From contig CAZCZL010000003.1 of NCBI GenBank assembly GCA_964503315.1, forward strand, positions 62,001 to 126,000: a DNA stretch of 64,000 nucleotides, read 5' to 3'. A program made the position numbers and the translations under genes. The DNA comes from FEB-12 sp964503315 (GTDB taxonomy: Bacteria; Zixibacteria; MSB-5A5; GN15; FEB-12). The notes under the pieces were generated by a model. The model searched no databases and was not told where the DNA came from. It worked only from the letters and a program-made list of their open reading frames with translations. Below, in pieces: positions 42,422 through 50,838 of this stretch; the first letter of the stretch is position 1, and each line of letters opens with the position of its first letter.

Positions 42422-42439
42422 CCCACCATTTATGGTGGG
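42422..42439 (+). promoter_or_regulatory. Hairpin in the hisS leader
   Basis: A perfect seven-pair stem CCCACCA/TGGTGGG with a TTTA loop lies 15 bp before the hisS ATG, where a Shine-Dalgarno would be expected and none is seen. It may control translation initiation. Confidence 0.45.
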
Positions 42440-42454
42440 CTTGAATAGACAGAT

Positions 42455-43885
42455 ATGGCTAAAGAAAAATCGACCAAGGTCAGACCCCAACTGCTCAAAG
42501 GATTCCGGGATTACCCGCCGGAAGAACAGATCGCCCGCGAGGAGATGCTCGCTAAAGTTCGCGAAGCTGTCGAACTGATGGGCTTCCTCCCATTGCAGAC
42601 GGCATCACTTGAATTGGCTGAAACCCTGCTCGGCTCGCACTATTCTTCCGATTCGCTTGCGGAGTTGTTTGGATTCAAGGGGCCGGATGAGGTCGATATG
42701 GCGCTCCGGTATGAGTTCACGCTGTCGCTGGCCCGCTATGTCGCCAGCCAGCCCGAACTTGCACTACCTTTCCGCCGCTATCAGTACGGCAATGTCTGGC
42801 GGGTCGACAAACCGGGGCCGGGCAGATATCGCGAGTTCATGCAGTTTGATATCGATATCGTCGGGACAACCAATCTTCTGGCCGATGCTGAGATCATCGC
42901 CGCGATGGTGACGATCTTCGAGCATCTCGGTATCAAGAACTTCAAAGTCCGTTTCTCGAACAGAAAACTACTCAATGGTATGATCGAGTGGGCAGGCGTG
43001 CCGGCCGAGCGCGGCCCGGATGTCATGCGGGTGATCGATAAACTGGAGAAGCAGGGGAGAGAGGCGGTCCTGCTGGAGCTTGGTCCGGGACGGACCGACA
43101 GATCTGGCGATAAAATACCCGGCCTGGGGCTTCCCGATGCAGAGATTAAAAAGCTCGCCGAGTTCCTTGATTTCGCGGTGAAACATGGGAGCGACCCATT
43201 AGTCGGCGCCGAATATCTGATTGGCGCAATACCCATGGCGAAAGAGGGGATTGAAGAACTCCGTCAGATTCAGGGTTACCTTTCGTCGATGTCTATCACC
43301 CACGACAAGTTCGAGGTCGACCTGACGATCGTCCGCGGACTCGGCTACTACACCGGTCCGGTCTTTGAAACAACCTTGACCGACCTGCCGGAATTTGGCT
43401 CGGTCTTCTCCGGTGGACGATACGACAATCTGGTCGAACGATTCCTCAACAAATCTTTCCCGGCGGTGGGCGCCTCGATCGGGATCGATCGACTTCTCGC
43501 GGCGCTTATCGAATTGAAGGCGATAGAACTGCGGACTTCGACTTCTCAGGTTTTGGTTACCACCATGGATCGTGACCGGATTGCGGATTATCTGAGGATC
43601 GTGCGGGAGCTACGCGATGCCGGTATCCGTGCGGAGATCTACTCTGGCGATACCAAAAATCTGACCAAACAGGTGAAATACGGCGATAAGGTCGGGATAC
43701 CGTTTGCGGTGATCGCCGGGTCAAACGAATTTGACGCCGGGACGATCACAGTCAAGAATCTCGAGGCTGGCAGGGTCAAAGGTTCCGAAACCGCCGACCG
43801 TGACGAATGGCTGAAGGCATCGGGGATTCAGGAGACTATCAAGTATTCAGATTTGATTGATTACCTGAAGCGGCATCTCAAGTAG
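42455..43885 (+). CDS. hisS: Histidyl-tRNA synthetase
   Basis: A 476-aa class II synthetase. It begins PQLLKGFRDYPPEEQIAREEM. Motif 2 is FRRYQYGNVWRVDKPGPGRYREFMQFD. The histidine-binding loop GLGYYTGPVFE and motif 3 (GASIGIDRLLAALIEL) are followed by an anticodon-binding domain from about residue 375 (SQVLVTTMDRDRIADYL). The overall length is somewhat above E. coli HisS (424). The extra length lies mainly in the inserted region between motifs 2 and 3. It charges tRNA-His in the cytoplasm. The leader has a hairpin at 42422 and no clear Shine-Dalgarno. The gene ends eight bases inside the convergent ADP-ribosylglycohydrolase gene. Confidence 0.93.
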   Translation: MAKEKSTKVRPQLLKGFRDYPPEEQIAREEMLAKVREAVELMGFLPLQTASLELAETLLGSHYSSDSLAELFGFKGPDEVDMALRYEFTLSLARYVASQPELALPFRRYQYGNVWRVDKPGPGRYREFMQFDIDIVGTTNLLADAEIIAAMVTIFEHLGIKNFKVRFSNRKLLNGMIEWAGVPAERGPDVMRVIDKLEKQGREAVLLELGPGRTDRSGDKIPGLGLPDAEIKKLAEFLDFAVKHGSDPLVGAEYLIGAIPMAKEGIEELRQIQGYLSSMSITHDKFEVDLTIVRGLGYYTGPVFETTLTDLPEFGSVFSGGRYDNLVERFLNKSFPAVGASIGIDRLLAALIELKAIELRTSTSQVLVTTMDRDRIADYLRIVRELRDAGIRAEIYSGDTKNLTKQVKYGDKVGIPFAVIAGSNEFDAGTITVKNLEAGRVKGSETADRDEWLKASGIQETIKYSDLIDYLKRHLK

Positions 43886-44882
43886 AAATCTGTCCGGCCT
43901 TTCGACACAGCCTTTCCAAATCCGCCGCCCGCCACTCATTGTGGTCGTGTAACTGTTCCAGCAAATGCTGGGGGAGCGCCGAGACTCCGTTGTACGCGCC
44001 GCTTATCGCGCCTGTGATCGCACCAGTCGTGTCGACATCCCCACCCACCGTAATTGAGGTCCAGATCGAGGCGAAGTAGTCATCCGGCGTCCGCAGAAAA
44101 CTGTACAGACTCCAGAGTACTGTCGGGATAACGAACGGCGATATCCCCGGCCAGGTGTCGACATAGTCTGCGGATTTACCTGCCCGTGCGATCAACTCAA
44201 CGGCGAACTCCGGAGGAATAGAGAGGTGGTTGGGGAGTTCTCCTACGTACGACGCGAACTCTTCGTGTGACTCCTTCATCCAATCGGCAAGTTGATCGCA
44301 GAAAGCCTTCGGGTCCGACTTTCCGTCGATAGCTAGGGCGACCGCGCCGGCAATGGCGACAGAGCCGGCATCGCACCGCGGGTCGCGGTGGGTGATCCAT
44401 CCCTGGGTACGCGCGACGCGAATCATCTCGGTCGGATTGTCGCGATGTACCATCCCAACTGGCGCGGCGCGCATGGCTGTGCCATTCCCCGCCTGTGGCG
44501 GAGGACAACCGGCCGACTGCCAGGGGATTCCCCGGGCAATGTTATCCATAGCCATCATGCAGGCGATACCAGGACCAATAGCCAGTCGCTTTTCAAAGAG
44601 TGGCCGCAGCCGTCCTGTGTAATCCTCAGCATTGAATTCCGGGAATTCGATCAGGCTGGCTAGAAGCTCACGGGCCATTTGGGTATCATCGGTGTACTGA
44701 CCGAATGGGTGACGTTGGTCGAAGGCGCTGTCGTGCCAGAGCGGCTTTACCTGGCTGTGCAGATAGTCGAGACACTCCGTGGAAGCAAATCCTTCCACCG
44801 GATACCCGAGGGCGTCACCAAGCGCCTGTCCGAGGAGACAGCCGACCAGACGATCCGTGATTTTGGGCGATTTCGCTCCCAT
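43878..44882 (-). CDS. ADP-ribosylglycohydrolase family (DraG-like)
   Basis: A 334-aa all-alpha DraG/ARH-type hydrolase. The magnesium-binding residues appear in LLGQALGDALGYPVEGF, YTDDTQMA and the C-terminal VGGDVDTTGAITGAISGA, the three signature segments of the family. I start at ATG 44882 (MGAKSPKITDRLVG). AAGGAG lies 13 bases upstream, rather far. The frame is open to an ATG at 45011, but the added 43 residues look non-coding. The protein removes ADP-ribose from proteins or small molecules, for instance reversing ADP-ribosylation. No ADP-ribosyltransferase partner is visible nearby. Confidence 0.88.
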   Translation of the reverse strand: MGAKSPKITDRLVGCLLGQALGDALGYPVEGFASTECLDYLHSQVKPLWHDSAFDQRHPFGQYTDDTQMARELLASLIEFPEFNAEDYTGRLRPLFEKRLAIGPGIACMMAMDNIARGIPWQSAGCPPPQAGNGTAMRAAPVGMVHRDNPTEMIRVARTQGWITHRDPRCDAGSVAIAGAVALAIDGKSDPKAFCDQLADWMKESHEEFASYVGELPNHLSIPPEFAVELIARAGKSADYVDTWPGISPFVIPTVLWSLYSFLRTPDDYFASIWTSITVGGDVDTTGAITGAISGAYNGVSALPQHLLEQLHDHNEWRAADLERLCRKAGQIST

Positions 44883-45022
44883 GATCCAATGGTAACTCCT
44901 TAATTGAAGGGATGCAAGGGGCGGTGAGGAGGCAGGTTCGAAGATGTTATGAGGCAAGTGAATCTGCGGGTTAGCGCGAAGTGGACCAGTCCAGTCATCG
45001 TATGGTGTCATTTTTCTGTCAT

Positions 45023-45036
45023 TTGATTTGAGTCAA
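45023..45036 (+). promoter_or_regulatory. FNR/CRP-family binding site
   Basis: TTGAT-TTGA-GTCAA matches the FNR consensus TTGAT-N4-ATCAA at nine of ten defined bases. Its centre lies about 43 bp upstream of the start predicted from TATATT at 45061-45066, near the class II activation position of -41.5. The regulated gene starts at 45087. Confidence 0.6.
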
Positions 45037-45086
45037 ACCTTTTTGACAGTCTTCTCCCGATATATTCCTGCGAAGGAAATGATGCC

Positions 45087-46145
45087 ATGAGTATTGTCAA
45101 TAAAGTCGCCGCCGATGTTCGGAGCCAGGTTGATCGGGTCGGAGTGCAGAAACTTCGATTCTACGCCCAACTTGGATCGCTCCTGCTTAATATCTGGATA
45201 GGGATCCAGTTCTATCTCTGGGTCAAACATATTCAATCGGGGGGAAAGGGGTGGGATATCCCACGTCCGGCCGGAGTTGAGGGCTGGCTCCCGATCGGTT
45301 CGCTTGTCTCCTTGAAGCACTTCTTTTCCACCGGGATAATCAACGAGATACATCCCGCGGGTTTGGTGATCCTGGTTATGATTCTTCTGACCGGGTTTGT
45401 TTTCCGCAAGGCCTTCTGTTCGTGGGTCTGCCCGGTCGGATTCATCTCTGAGATGCTCGGGGACATATCAGACAAGATATTCCGGAAGCGAATTGTTCCG
45501 CCGAAATGGCTCGACTGGCCGCTCCGGTCGCTGAAGTACATCCTGCTGGGATTCTTTGTCTGGGTAGTCCTTATTCAGATGGCTCCGGCCGCCATTGAGG
45601 CATTCCTCTACTCTGATTACAATGTTGTCTCGGACATCCTGATGCTTCGCTTCTTCACCGATATCACGGCATTCGCGCTTGGGGTGATCGTATTTTTATT
45701 TGTGATGTCGCTGATCATCCGAGGGTTCTGGTGCCGCTATCTCTGCCCGTATGGTGCCCTGCTGGGGATACTCGGCATCTTCTCCCCGACGCGAATCAAG
45801 CGGAACGAGGTCAGTTGTATCAACTGCTCCGCCTGCACACGAGTCTGTCCGGCATTCATCAAGGTAGAGAAAGTAAAGCAGGTCTGGTCGGATGAATGCT
45901 CCGGCTGTATGGCGTGTGTCGATTCCTGTCCCATCAAAAATACGTTGGTGGTGGCCGGCATGAAAAAGAAGCGATTTACTACTCGACAGTGGGCGGCCGC
46001 GATGCTTATAGTCTTCTGGGGAACGTTGCTGGCGGCAAAGCTCTTTGGACCGTGGGATAACGAGATTACCAAGGAGCAGTATATCCAGATGATGCCCGGC
46101 ACCGAGACCGGCCAGTATGGACACCCCGGAATGGATGGAAAGTGA
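45087..46145 (+). CDS. Polyferredoxin-type membrane iron-sulfur protein (NapH/CcoG-like)
   Basis: A 352-aa membrane protein with about five transmembrane helices. It has two membrane-proximal Cys motifs, CSWVCPVG and CRYLCPYG, typical of the NapH/YccM/CcoG family. A di-cluster ferredoxin domain has CINCSACTRVCP and CSGCMACVDSCP (about residues 255-300). It probably shuttles electrons between the quinone pool and a periplasmic or cytoplasmic redox partner. AAGGA lies just before ATG 45087. The FNR-like box upstream suggests induction under low oxygen, in line with a respiratory role. The partner oxidoreductase is not encoded next door; a methyltransferase gene overlaps its stop by four bases. 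Confidence 0.88.
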   Translation: MSIVNKVAADVRSQVDRVGVQKLRFYAQLGSLLLNIWIGIQFYLWVKHIQSGGKGWDIPRPAGVEGWLPIGSLVSLKHFFSTGIINEIHPAGLVILVMILLTGFVFRKAFCSWVCPVGFISEMLGDISDKIFRKRIVPPKWLDWPLRSLKYILLGFFVWVVLIQMAPAAIEAFLYSDYNVVSDILMLRFFTDITAFALGVIVFLFVMSLIIRGFWCRYLCPYGALLGILGIFSPTRIKRNEVSCINCSACTRVCPAFIKVEKVKQVWSDECSGCMACVDSCPIKNTLVVAGMKKKRFTTRQWAAAMLIVFWGTLLAAKLFGPWDNEITKEQYIQMMPGTETGQYGHPGMDGK

Positions 46146-46897
46146 AGAAGCAGGCACAGTCAGTTTTCGAAAAATACGCCCACGAGTATGACCTGATCAC
46201 GAACGCGGTCGAGCGGGAGAAACCGCATGGCCGCGAGATGGACGCACTAATAGAAAAGTATCATCCGACATCGGTCCTCGATGCCGGCTGCGCGACCGGC
46301 CTGACCAGCTACCTGTTTGCGTCGCGGGGAATACCGGCCGTAGGTCTGGATCGCGCTCCCAAGATGATTCAGGTGGCTCAGTCCAAATACAAAGACTCGG
46401 CTCTTCCTCTGCGGTTCATCGAAGGGGATTTCGAAAAGCTGCCCAAACAACTTCACCAGAAATTCGACCTAGTGGTCTGCCTGGCCAACAGTATCAGCGG
46501 AGTCCCTACAGTTGCGGGACTGGTCCGCTCGCTGAAATCATTCCGTCGGTGTTTGACCGATGGCGGCACTCTAGTAATTCAGATGCTGAACCTGGCGAGT
46601 CTAGAGGAACACCAGATTTTTCCGATCCGTGCGACGCGTAACGGGGATATTCTGTACACTCGTTTCTCGGAGCGGCTCGGCAGACAGCACCAGATCCACG
46701 TCATCCGTCACGACCTGTCCGCACAGCCTCCGACTTACGAGATCTTCCGCCACAGCTATACGAACTTCACCAAAACGCAAATGCAGGCCACCCTCAAACA
46801 GGCGGGGTTCGGTTCGGTGGCTACCTACGGTAAGTTGGACCATTCTGAGCGACTCACGAAGAGCTCGCGCGATATCGTATTTGTCGGTCGGGCCTGA
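46142..46897 (+). CDS. Class I SAM-dependent methyltransferase
   Basis: A 251-aa Rossmann methyltransferase. Motif I is VLDAGCATGLTSYLFASRG (about residues 43-61), followed by the acidic loop GLDRAPKMIQVAQ and motif IV-like LVVCLANSISGV. It begins inside the stop of the iron-sulfur gene (GTGA overlap) with a GTG start. The C-terminal sheet (TKTQMQATLKQAGFGSVATYG) is that of small-molecule methyltransferases. The substrate cannot be read; a quinone, a sugar or a small acid is possible. Confidence 0.88.
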   Translation: MKKQAQSVFEKYAHEYDLITNAVEREKPHGREMDALIEKYHPTSVLDAGCATGLTSYLFASRGIPAVGLDRAPKMIQVAQSKYKDSALPLRFIEGDFEKLPKQLHQKFDLVVCLANSISGVPTVAGLVRSLKSFRRCLTDGGTLVIQMLNLASLEEHQIFPIRATRNGDILYTRFSERLGRQHQIHVIRHDLSAQPPTYEIFRHSYTNFTKTQMQATLKQAGFGSVATYGKLDHSERLTKSSRDIVFVGRA

Positions 46898-46918
46898 GCT
46901 CGCCCGATAGATTTAACC

Positions 46919-46946
46919 TTGCATTCTTCAACAACTTGGCTATCTT
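46919..46946 (+). promoter_or_regulatory. Candidate promoter of the 501-aa membrane protein
   Basis: TTGCAT and TATCTT are spaced by 16 bp just before ATG 46956. The -10 region reads TATCTTTG, which also fits the TAnnTTTG form used by primary sigma factors of Bacteroidota. Confidence 0.35.
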
Positions 46947-46955
46947 TGCCGGGTT

Positions 46956-48461
46956 ATGAAGAAGCTATTCCTGCTGATACTCACGCTCTGCGTATCCACG
47001 TCGTGGGCGCTTGCCCAGACCGAGACGCTGAATCGTGCCTCGAGCTTCGAGGCCTACCGCCCGCTTAATGAGAGTCGCGTCTGGAATTTCGAGATAGAGA
47101 AGCAGAATATTGGCAGTCTGACATCGACCGTCACCGGTAAGAAGTCGATCGATGGCATCGACGGTTATGTAATTGACCAGTCTCTGTCGCTGGATTTCCG
47201 CAAAGCCGGGACTGAGTTGACCATGCAGTCAACAGGCAAGCAATATCTGGCCTCCAACGGTGCCTACCTTGGGTGCGACCTTGAACTGGATATAAGCGGC
47301 CAGAAATCGACCATCGAGATTCGCCGCGACGGCGACCGCCTGGAGGCGACTGTCGAAGCCGATGGCGGCAATTCTGAATCGGCGGAGGTCTTCCCGCGCG
47401 ATGGATTTGGATTCGAGGTATTCTATGTGGACCTGATTGAGGCATACTTGGCGATGCGGGGCGCTGAAGTTGGGGAGACGATCGACGATACGCTGTACGC
47501 GGTTCAGTCAATGCTGCCGGTCAGCATCAATGCGCTCTGCCTTGATTTTCGTAATGTCGGGCTCTATACCAATCGATATGATTCCGTATTCATAATCAAT
47601 GTTTCCATGCCGGAAAACTACCGACTGCACATAAACAGAACCGGGCATCTGGTGAAGGTTGACATGCCCGACCGCAAGCTGAAGATATATCAGGATTATG
47701 CCGGTCCGGCACGACAGGCTAAGAACCAGGAACCAGGTTTTACGGTGGCGGGCCTTCTTCGCGCCCTGCCGGTCACGCCGGTCTATTTCGGTTTTGGCGC
47801 AATCATTGTCTCGCTGCTGGCGTGGCGGGGATGGAGGCACCGCGATTCTTATATGGCGTTTGCGGGCGGATTTGTATCGGTCGTGCTGCTTCCAGGCACT
47901 CTGCACCTCTTGCAGAAGTTGGTGGTTGATACTGTCGTTCTTCCGGCGGCACAAAAGGGAGAGTCGCTCTATATCCTGACGATATTTCCGGCGCTCTTAA
48001 CCGGGTTGTTCATGACAGCGTTTATCGCAGTACTATTACTTCTTTGGTCCAAATACAGACCGGTGTCGCATGACCTATCCGCGATCGGCGCGTTTTTAGG
48101 TGCTGGAATGGCGGTTGCCGAATCGGTTTATGTTGCTACGACCATTCCCGCCGGATTCCTCTTCTCGCTAATGTTACTCGAGCGCGCGGCATACGTGATC
48201 CTGTTAGCCGTAGTAGGGGCTCTGATCGGTCGAGCGATGGAGCGTGGCACCGATTCGCTTGTGCGTAATCTGGTCGCTGTCGTGGCGATAGTAACGGGCT
48301 TCAAGTATTTGCCGGTTTTGGTCCAACGCCGCTTAGTGGAACTCGATCTGATGTACATAGTCTCACTGCTACTGGCCGTCGTTCTTCTGGGAGTCGCCCT
48401 GATACTGCTGGCCAGGAGCAAAGTAAAAACAGCCAGATCCAGAGGAGGCGGTCATTCGTAA
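46956..48461 (+). CDS. Uncharacterised membrane protein with secreted N-domain and seven helices
   Basis: A 501-aa protein of unknown family. A signal peptide (MKKLFLLILTLCVSTSWALA) is followed by a periplasmic beta-rich domain of about 240 residues that looks like a lipoprotein-type or DUF3108-like sheet (e.g. VTGKKSIDGIDGYVIDQSLSL, YRLHINRTGHLVKVDMP). After that come seven hydrophobic helices (about residues 270-490), with an acidic residue in AVAESVYVATT. The join of a periplasmic sensor-like sheet with a helical bundle resembles PrsW- or MreD-sized modules, but I recognise neither. It is separated by 58 bp from the methyltransferase and followed by the ROK kinase. Confidence 0.75.
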   Translation: MKKLFLLILTLCVSTSWALAQTETLNRASSFEAYRPLNESRVWNFEIEKQNIGSLTSTVTGKKSIDGIDGYVIDQSLSLDFRKAGTELTMQSTGKQYLASNGAYLGCDLELDISGQKSTIEIRRDGDRLEATVEADGGNSESAEVFPRDGFGFEVFYVDLIEAYLAMRGAEVGETIDDTLYAVQSMLPVSINALCLDFRNVGLYTNRYDSVFIINVSMPENYRLHINRTGHLVKVDMPDRKLKIYQDYAGPARQAKNQEPGFTVAGLLRALPVTPVYFGFGAIIVSLLAWRGWRHRDSYMAFAGGFVSVVLLPGTLHLLQKLVVDTVVLPAAQKGESLYILTIFPALLTGLFMTAFIAVLLLLWSKYRPVSHDLSAIGAFLGAGMAVAESVYVATTIPAGFLFSLMLLERAAYVILLAVVGALIGRAMERGTDSLVRNLVAVVAIVTGFKYLPVLVQRRLVELDLMYIVSLLLAVVLLGVALILLARSKVKTARSRGGGHS

Positions 48462-48498
48462 TCAGAGTAGTATGTCGGGGCGCGGTCCGGCATTGTTG

Positions 48499-48527
48499 TT
48501 GACGCCAATGACGGCCAAATCTATTAT
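48499..48527 (+). promoter_or_regulatory. Promoter of the ROK kinase gene
   Basis: TTGACG at 48499 and TATTAT at 48522, spaced 17 bp, make a good sigma-70-type promoter. The transcription start is expected near 48534, 59 bp before the ATG. Confidence 0.6.
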
Positions 48528-48592
48528 CATCCGCTTGAACCACCCTTCAACCACGTCAGGGGAATACGACAACTCGCGCAGTTAGGGAAGGT

Positions 48593-49558
48593 ATGGCAGA
48601 AGAGATCGTCTACGCCGGCATAGATATCGGCGGCACCAACATCAAATACGGATTGGTCGATGCCCGGGGAAAAGTGCTCTTCAAAGAGCAACGACCAACG
48701 ATGGTCGAAAAAGGGGCCGAGCCGCTGATGCATCTGGTAACGAATATTGCCGAACGCCTGCTGTATCACGCCGCCGAAGAGGATCTCCCCGTCAAGTGGC
48801 TCGGAGTCGGAACGCCCGGAGCGGTCGACACGCGGATCGGCAAGGTCATTTCTCTTTCGCCGAATATCGAAGGCTGGCAGGGAATGGAGATCGGGAGGAT
48901 TCTCAAAGAACGCCTCAATACTGCCGTTTACGTCGACAACGATGTCAATTCCATGGCCTTGGGTGAATCACGGTTCGGCGCGGCGGTCGGCTACAAATCG
49001 GTTTTCTGCACGGCCGTTGGGACCGGGGTGGGCGGAGCCGTGATCCTTGACGGCAAGTTGTGGCGCGGCGCCAATTTCACAGCAGGCGAGGTGGGACACA
49101 TTTCCATCAATGCGAATGGTCCCCTTTGCCGATGCGGAAACAAAGGCTGCCTCGAAACTTACTGTTCTTCAGCCGCAATGCTTAACGCAGCCAAGAACCG
49201 TCTGGGCAACACGATAACGCCTGTATTTGAAGAGGTACTTGAAGGGTCATTGGAAGGCCTCACAATCAAGAAGCTCTTTACCGCGGCCAAGAAGGGGGAC
49301 GAGATCGCCATATCTGTGGTGACAGAGACAGCACAGTATCTTGGGACCGCACTAGCCGGAGTTGTGAACCTTTTGAATCCTGAGATCGTAGTTGTGGGTG
49401 GAGGGGTAGCCGATGGCGGCGCTGGATTTCTGGAGACAGTTACCGCGGAAATCCGGAAACGCGCCTTTAGTTCGGCGGTAGAAAACCTGAGAGTCGCCAG
49501 AGCTTCATTGGGCAATGATGCCGGCTTTATTGGCGCTGGAATGTTGGGAGACACATGA
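48593..49558 (+). CDS. ROK-family sugar kinase (glucokinase-like)
   Basis: A 321-aa ROK protein. The ATP-binding start is YAGIDIGGTNIKYGLVD, the catalytic aspartate is in YVDNDVNSMALGE (about residue 119), and the zinc site GHISINANGPLCRCGNKGCLE is complete (H and CxCGxxGC). It has no N-terminal winged helix, so it is a kinase rather than a repressor. It probably phosphorylates glucose, or a related hexose such as N-acetylmannosamine, at position 6. AGGGAAGG precedes the ATG, and the gene overlaps the small membrane protein downstream by four bases. Sugar specificity is not defined by the sequence. Confidence 0.9.
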   Translation: MAEEIVYAGIDIGGTNIKYGLVDARGKVLFKEQRPTMVEKGAEPLMHLVTNIAERLLYHAAEEDLPVKWLGVGTPGAVDTRIGKVISLSPNIEGWQGMEIGRILKERLNTAVYVDNDVNSMALGESRFGAAVGYKSVFCTAVGTGVGGAVILDGKLWRGANFTAGEVGHISINANGPLCRCGNKGCLETYCSSAAMLNAAKNRLGNTITPVFEEVLEGSLEGLTIKKLFTAAKKGDEIAISVVTETAQYLGTALAGVVNLLNPEIVVVGGGVADGGAGFLETVTAEIRKRAFSSAVENLRVARASLGNDAGFIGAGMLGDT

Positions 49559-49953
49559 GTATGAAGACCGCAACTGCTCAAGTTGGTCGCCCTGCCGGGC
49601 AGCCCCTCACGGTGAAACTTTCTGTTTGGTGGGGGTATATCATCTCCGCGATGTACGTACTTTATGGCGGTGTCTCGATCATCTTATCCATTCTGGATCG
49701 GCAATATGGTGACATGGGAAAGCCGATCATTTTCCTGGTTCTCGGATTGTTGCTGACCATGGTCGCGCTCGCGTTCCGTGATAAAAAGCAGTGGGGATGG
49801 TATGGAATGGTGACCATTAACGGCGCGGTCATTGTACTGGCCTTGATCTCGCTGACGCATATTGAGAGCATCGTCCTGCTGGCGCTAGCCGCATTGGCCC
49901 TGGCCGCTTTATTTGCGCCGGCTACCAAGGGATACATAGTAGAGCGCCGGTAA
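49555..49953 (+). CDS. Small four-helix membrane protein
   Basis: A 132-aa protein, predicted to have four hydrophobic segments: VWWGYIISAMYVLYGGVSIIL, IFLVLGLLLTMVALAF, WYGMVTINGAVIVLALI and IVLLALAALALAALF. A hydrophilic N-terminus of about 25 residues precedes them. No known motif was seen. It starts at ATG 49555 inside the stop of the ROK gene and so is translated with it. tRNA-Phe follows 69 bp downstream with its own promoter. Confidence 0.75.
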   Translation: MSMKTATAQVGRPAGQPLTVKLSVWWGYIISAMYVLYGGVSIILSILDRQYGDMGKPIIFLVLGLLLTMVALAFRDKKQWGWYGMVTINGAVIVLALISLTHIESIVLLALAALALAALFAPATKGYIVERR

Positions 49954-49959
49954 ATCCGC

Positions 49960-49987
49960 TTGACATATCCCAAAAAGCTGCTACTTT
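49960..49987 (+). promoter_or_regulatory. Promoter of tRNA-Phe
   Basis: TTGACA at 49960 and TACTTT at 49982, spaced 16 bp, precede the tRNA by about 35 bp. Confidence 0.6.
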
Positions 49988-50022
49988 GGCAAGCCTGACA
50001 TTTTAATCGACCCGAATTTCCT

Positions 50023-50095
50023 GGCGCCCTAGCTCAGTTGGTAGAGCAGCAGACTGAAAATCTGCGTGTCCGCAGTTCGATTCTGCGGGGCGCCA
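50023..50095 (+). tRNA. tRNA-Phe (anticodon GAA)
   Basis: A 73-base class I tRNA. The acceptor stem GGCGCCC/GGGCGCC is a perfect seven pairs with discriminator A. The D-arm is AGCTCAGTTGGTAGAGCA. The anticodon stem GCAGA/TCTGC encloses CTGAAAA (anticodon GAA). The variable loop is GTGTC and the T-arm CGCAG/TTCGATT/CTGCG. The CCA end is not encoded. It decodes UUC and UUU. A run of five T follows directly and may terminate the transcript. Confidence 0.95.
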
Positions 50096-50129
50096 CTTTT
50101 TATTGTCTGGACAATTCTGAGAATAGGAG

Positions 50130-50558
50130 TTAGTGGGGGAGTTCGCCGCAGGTACCACATCCGCCGCATGCCGTGATCGCGTGGGTCAGGATATCGACCT
50201 TGATCAAAGCCATCATCCGGATCCCTTTGGGACCATGCTCAATAGTTTCAACTGCGCAAACAGAGTCCGGTGTCGACGGTGTATCTCCACCGAGCGCTCT
50301 GAGCCCTGCCTGAACCGCGAGCAGATGCTTGATGGTCAGGAACTCCCATGTATCGCTCGTCGTCGGAATGGCCTGAAGAATTTCAGCAGGAGTCGCCTGC
50401 AGAATATCCTGCGTGGTTCGGTGTTCGATCCACTTGCGGAGAAGCGACGGATTACCCACCCCGCCTCCGCAAGTCAACTTCAGGAGCGAATAATGGGTGA
50501 CCCGATCATCAGGATCAAGCGTGAGGGAGAGGACCTCGGTTACATCAGAACATGGCAT
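50130..50558 (-). CDS. NifU/IscU-like small cysteine protein
   Basis: A 142-aa protein convergent with tRNA-Phe. The layout resembles the IscU/NifU N-domain: PCSDVTEVLSLTLDPDDRV, then LTCGGGVGNPSLLRKWI in place of the GCG...S loop, and a helix FLTIKHLLAVQAGLRAL at the end. The third scaffold cysteine is not conserved. The tail adds a cluster, ACGGCGTCGELPH, with three cysteines like a rubredoxin or zinc-knuckle end. It could be an iron-sulfur carrier or a degenerate scaffold. Coding potential is supported by length and codon use, but the start (ATG 50558) has no clear ribosome site. Assignment tentative. Confidence 0.55.
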   Translation of the reverse strand: MPCSDVTEVLSLTLDPDDRVTHYSLLKLTCGGGVGNPSLLRKWIEHRTTQDILQATPAEILQAIPTTSDTWEFLTIKHLLAVQAGLRALGGDTPSTPDSVCAVETIEHGPKGIRMMALIKVDILTHAITACGGCGTCGELPH

Positions 50559-50713
50559 AAATCAGGATAGGTCGCATCCAGTAAGTTTGTCAAGACATAC
50601 TAGAGAGTAATCGATTATTGACGGATTCGCAGAGAGCTTGGTGTTGCGCGACAACTACATAACTTTTTCGTGGAACAAGACAGATTTTCTCTCTAAGGGG
50701 GACGATTTTGTCG

Positions 50714-50742
50714 TTGTTGTTGTCGATAACTAGTGATATATT
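50714..50742 (+). promoter_or_regulatory. Promoter of the LysN-like aminotransferase
   Basis: TTGTTG at 50714 and TATATT at 50737, spaced 17 bp, lie about 95 bp upstream of the ATG. The remaining gap 50559-50838 holds no ORF or clear dyad. Confidence 0.45.
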
Positions 50743-50838
50743 TCACGTGTGACCTGCGACGCGTCGAATGCTATGGTTAAGTCGTTGCAGGGTCTAAAGG
50801 TATACGGCCGCTGACAACAAACGGCGAAAGGTTGTAAT

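Noticed and set aside
44883..45011. N-terminal extension of the ADP-ribosylglycohydrolase to ATG 45011
   Set aside because: The 43 extra residues lack any family similarity and the segment reaches into the intergenic region before the FNR box. ATG 44882 gives the normal N-terminus.
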